Made by a program: the position numbers and the translations under genes. DNA of 23,673 nt from IMG/VR virus record IMGVR_UViG_3300030107_003845, positions 1 through 23,673 of that record. The stretch is one strand, 5' to 3'. Positions 21,180-23,673 of the stretch are shown here, in pieces (position 1 is the first letter of the stretch; every line of letters starts with the position of its first letter). The stretch comes from a virus. The notes under the pieces are model-generated. The model did no database searches, had not been told where the DNA came from, and saw only the letters and a list, made by a program, of their open reading frames with translations.

Positions 21180-21708
21180 GTCTACGTCCTACGTGTTTCT
21201 TTTCAAATTCGTTATTAATTTTATCAGAGGCTTGGTCAGCCACTATCTTAGCGCGTTCATCAACGATGCGCTTTTTCTGTTCTGCGGTTGTTTCGTCAAG
21301 TTTTTGAGCTATTCCTCGTTTCTGAGCTTCATCCATATTCATGGTAAACTTTCCATAAGGGTTCGCCGCGTCTCCTCTTATCTGGTCTTCACCTGATAAT
21401 GCTTTTTTCGCGCCATCAATTTGATATTCCATCCACTTATGTTCGGCTTCGGCTCTTTTTTTAGAGTAATGAGGGTTAGATATACTTCCTACATTTCCTG
21501 TAATTTTCATAGCAGGCACACCATCTAAACACCATTCTGCCCACTCTCCGCAGAAAGGACAGTCGATGCCAGATGGTACCAACGTGGGTCCGGGTTCGGG
21601 GTAACGACAATGAAATTTTTGCTTACCTCTCTCGCACTTCTTACACAGAAACCTAAAACGAGTTTCCTCGTTCTCGTTTTCGTCGCCCGGCCATTGCATT
21701 TTACCCAT
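21169..21708 (-). CDS. Zinc-ribbon protein with charged C-terminal helices, unknown function
   Basis: The 179-residue product has six cysteines in its first third: FLCKKCERG (22 and 25), HCRYP (34), IDCPFCGEW (50 and 53) and Cys60. The two C-x-x-C knuckles about 25 residues apart fit a zinc ribbon, similar in layout to FmdB-type or rubredoxin-like phage proteins. The rest is polar and helical (HKWMEYQIDGAKKAL, KLDETTAEQKKRIVDERAK) and ends KKHVGRRHDG. It could bind nucleic acid or act as a small regulator, but no specific function can be given. CTATAATAA stands three bases before the ATG, overlapping the stop of the upstream lipoprotein gene. Confidence 0.75.
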   Translation of the reverse strand: MGKMQWPGDENENEETRFRFLCKKCERGKQKFHCRYPEPGPTLVPSGIDCPFCGEWAEWCLDGVPAMKITGNVGSISNPHYSKKRAEAEHKWMEYQIDGAKKALSGEDQIRGDAANPYGKFTMNMDEAQKRGIAQKLDETTAEQKKRIVDERAKIVADQASDKINNEFEKKHVGRRHDG

Positions 21709-21712
21709 AACT

Positions 21713-21720
21713 TATTATAG
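21713..21720 (-). promoter_or_regulatory. CTATAATA start-proximal element, zinc-ribbon gene
   Basis: On the minus strand CTATAATAA is followed by GTT and the ATG at 21708. The TAA inside it is the stop codon of the lipoprotein gene. No Shine-Dalgarno is visible at this start. Confidence 0.3.
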
Positions 21721-22140
21721 CTTTTCCGCTACGAAACCTACGGGTTTTTCTTCATCTCCCCAATAATAAACCATACCGTTAATAGCTAGTTTATCTTCGT
21801 CCATGGCTCCTTCGAAATATGCAAATGGGATTTTGGCATCCCTAAAATTAACTCCGAAGTCCACAATACCGTTAGAAGTTACATCTCCATGAGACGCAAA
21901 TATACGAATGCGATTCCATTCGACATCCCACACCCGACGAACCCTAACTTCAGAGAACATATCCAATACATCCCACTCGTCGTCCTGAAACTCTACAATG
22001 AGGACAGGGTGATTGTCATCGGGAATAATAGTCCACATGCCTATCAAATCCTCAGAGTCCCATGTTGGAGGAGGGGTATAACCCTTCCCTCCGGGACCAC
22101 AGGCGCCTAATAGTAAAGCTAATGTTGTCAATAATTTCAT
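21715..22140 (-). CDS. Small lipoprotein
   Basis: The 141-residue protein has a short lipoprotein signal, MKLLTTLALLLGACGPGG, with the lipobox L-L-G-A-C and lipidated Cys14. A Gly/Pro linker (GPGGKGYTPPPTW) is followed by a beta-rich domain of alternating hydrophobic and charged residues (VLIVEFQDDEWDVLDMFSEV, VDFGVNFRDAKIPFAYFEGA). It would sit in the inner or outer membrane facing the periplasm. Phage lipoproteins often block receptors or DNA entry of competing phages; here this is only inference. The ATG at 22140 overlaps the reductase stop (ATGA), which decides the start against upstream in-frame codons. Confidence 0.8.
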   Translation of the reverse strand: MKLLTTLALLLGACGPGGKGYTPPPTWDSEDLIGMWTIIPDDNHPVLIVEFQDDEWDVLDMFSEVRVRRVWDVEWNRIRIFASHGDVTSNGIVDFGVNFRDAKIPFAYFEGAMDEDKLAINGMVYYWGDEEKPVGFVAEKL

Positions 22141-23673
22141 AGTTCGCATACTCCGTCTACACAAGTATCTATACCTTCAACCTGTTCTTCCATTTTTCCT
22201 TCTTGAATCATTTTGTCAAGGTTAATCGTAGATATATCTACTGCCTCAAGAGGTTCATTCCCTCGTGACCCTGCGCGATAGAAGGTAAACCCTTTCATAT
22301 CATTCGCGTAGGTTAACAAATCATCATAAAGATTAGATGGTGAAAACTCTGCGGGGAGGTTACAAGTTTTTGATACGGCTGAATCAATGTACGTTTGTAC
22401 TACAGCTTGAACTTTGATATGCTCCTCAGGAGTGACGTCATAAGCACCCACGCAGTGCGAGACATCACGACCGCGCAAATAGAGTTGCTTAAACAGAGGG
22501 TCAACCACATACGTCTCGTTCCAGACACCGTCAGTACCAGTGCGCCAACGGCGCTTATAGACGGGAGCAAATATGGGTTCAAGACCAGTCGAGACGCCAA
22601 GTACCATACTGATAGTTCCAGTTGGAGCCACTGTGAGTAGAATGGCGTTTCGAAGACCATTCTTCTTAATGTCTGAGCGAATACGCGACGGTAGAGTTTT
22701 GAAAAACTTTTCTTCTTTAAGCCGGGTCCAATCGTAGGCGGGGAAACTTCCTTTCTCCCGGGCGAGATACATGGAGGCTTTATAAGCTTCATTTCTTATT
22801 GTAGCGAATAGCCGTTCCAAGAACTCCAAGCACTCTTCTGACCCGTACTTGTACCCTGCTTTGATGAGGAAGTAGTGGAGACCGGTGATGCCCAAGCCGA
22901 CTCTTCGAGAACGGATTCCTGCTTCGTCGCATTCCGGGATGGGGAAGTGGTTCGCCGTGAGGATGTTATCCAAGAACCTAGTCCCCGTGCGAATCGTCCG
23001 AGCAAGCCTGCGCCAATCGACAGTGCCATCCATATCAACCATATTAGCAAGATTGACGTGACCAAGGCAACAGTTCCCGTAAGCAGGGAGGACTTCTTCC
23101 CCACAAGGATTAGTAGAAGGCATGTGTTCGAAATAAGAGACGTTAGTGTATTCGTTAGCAAAATCAATGTTGAAGATACCCGGTTCCCCTGATTCAATAG
23201 CATTGTCAACAATGCGTTCCCAGAGTTCACGAGCGCGGATTTCCTTCTTCTTAGCTCCTGTAAATGTATCCGCAAAGTGTTTGAGATGATGAAGCTGTGC
23301 TCTACCAACCGCGTCTTCTTCGTCTTTAGCCACGACATTAATAACCTCGTCGCCAGCTTCAGACGTGCGCTCGACTTCGTAAACAAAGTATTTGTTTTGT
23401 CTACCGCCGAAGGTAAAGTACCATTCTTCATCTTTTTCAACCGCCTCAACAAACCTCTTTGTGATTGCTACCGAGACGTTGAAATTAGTTAGTTCATTTC
23501 GGTCGAGTTTTACGTGTAAAAACTCTAAAAAATCTGGGTGTGTAATATCCAAAATAGACATTAACGCTGTCCGTCTATTCTTTCCTGCTCTGACATGGTT
23601 CCCAATCTCATTAATCATTCTCATAACCGAGATAGAACCGGGCGCAGAGTTCTTAATATTTTGAATATTATCT
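22137..23673 (-). CDS. nrdJ: Ribonucleoside-diphosphate/triphosphate reductase, class II (B12-dependent) type, N-terminus outside the window
   Basis: The C-terminal 511 residues are present, and the frame is open to the right edge, so the gene starts outside. Ribonucleotide reductase makes deoxyribonucleotides for phage DNA. RRTALMSILDITHPDFLEF, GEPGIFNID and the catalytic block STNPCGEEVLPAYGNCCLGH (thiyl cysteine in N-x-C-x-E, with a redox cysteine 11 or 12 residues later) are visible. VGLGITGLHYFL, VAPTGTISMVLGVSTGLEPI and a C-terminal thiol pair (CVDGVCEL) follow. N-P-C-G-E rather than N-L-C-x-E points to the adenosylcobalamin-dependent class II enzyme, which needs no small subunit. The gene looks richer in G and C than the glycan cluster. 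It is coupled to the downstream lipoprotein gene. Confidence 0.93.
   Translation of the reverse strand, partial: DNIQNIKNSAPGSISVMRMINEIGNHVRAGKNRRTALMSILDITHPDFLEFLHVKLDRNELTNFNVSVAITKRFVEAVEKDEEWYFTFGGRQNKYFVYEVERTSEAGDEVINVVAKDEEDAVGRAQLHHLKHFADTFTGAKKKEIRARELWERIVDNAIESGEPGIFNIDFANEYTNVSYFEHMPSTNPCGEEVLPAYGNCCLGHVNLANMVDMDGTVDWRRLARTIRTGTRFLDNILTANHFPIPECDEAGIRSRRVGLGITGLHYFLIKAGYKYGSEECLEFLERLFATIRNEAYKASMYLAREKGSFPAYDWTRLKEEKFFKTLPSRIRSDIKKNGLRNAILLTVAPTGTISMVLGVSTGLEPIFAPVYKRRWRTGTDGVWNETYVVDPLFKQLYLRGRDVSHCVGAYDVTPEEHIKVQAVVQTYIDSAVSKTCNLPAEFSPSNLYDDLLTYANDMKGFTFYRAGSRGNEPLEAVDISTINLDKMIQEGKMEEQVEGIDTCVDGVCEL

Noticed and set aside
1-23673. tRNA genes, CRISPR arrays, insertion sequences or attachment sites
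   Set aside because: None seen: no gap is longer than about 75 bases, no spaced repeats, no transposase or integrase motifs.

Overview
The window looks like part of a large, AT-rich, tailed double-stranded DNA phage of the T4-like or marine-myovirus kind, probably infecting a Gram-negative bacterium. This rests on the gene content: a gp32-like ssDNA-binding protein, a DnaB/gp41-type helicase, a RecA-like recombinase, a UvsY-like candidate mediator, dUTPase and a vitamin-B12-type (class II) ribonucleotide reductase. All these genes lie on one strand with almost no space between them. Every gene I can support is on the minus strand, so transcription runs from high to low coordinates. No tRNA, rRNA, CRISPR array, integrase or insertion sequence was seen, and no virion structural gene was recognised. 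The host assignment is inference; a lipoprotein signal and a surface-glycan gene set both fit a Gram-negative host.

Region 1 (23673 to 17876) is the nucleotide-metabolism and replication block: class II ribonucleotide reductase (N-terminus outside the window), a small lipoprotein, a zinc-ribbon protein, dUTPase, replicative helicase, an HExxH metalloprotease-like protein, a UvsY-like protein and the gp32-like protein.

Region 2 (17875 to 6684) is a glycan-biosynthesis island of about 11 kb. It holds seven glycosyltransferases or glycosyltransferase-like proteins of several folds (two GT-B, two GT-A, one GT-D-like, one GT11 and one divergent fucosyltransferase-like). It also holds UDP-GlcNAc 2-epimerase, a GNAT acetyltransferase, a miniature DegT aminotransferase, a UDP-glucose dehydrogenase-type enzyme, an FkbM methyltransferase, NAD synthetase and GDP-mannose 3,5-epimerase.

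Region 3 (6700 to 1922) returns to phage core and unknown genes: small basic proteins, RecA, an RmlC-like cupin, a membrane protein with an excisionase-type helix-turn-helix, two unknowns, a Clp-type AAA+ ATPase, a membrane-anchored coiled coil and an isolated small gene. That last gene is followed by a clear intrinsic terminator. Region 4 (1847 to 1) is a second sugar cluster, rmlA-rmlB-rmlD, with rmlD running off the window.

Together the sugar genes could make or modify dTDP-deoxyhexoses (RmlA, B, D and the RmlC-like cupin, possibly with DegT and GNAT), UDP-ManNAc (WecB-type), a uronic-acid nucleotide (Ugd-type) and GDP-L-galactose (GME). Seven transferases could then assemble them into an oligosaccharide. 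No initiating phosphoglycosyl transferase, flippase or polymerase is visible, so the glycan is either added to a phage or host acceptor in the cytosol or built on host carriers. About a third of the gene junctions are ATGA or GTGA overlaps, which suggests translational coupling through long polycistronic transcripts.
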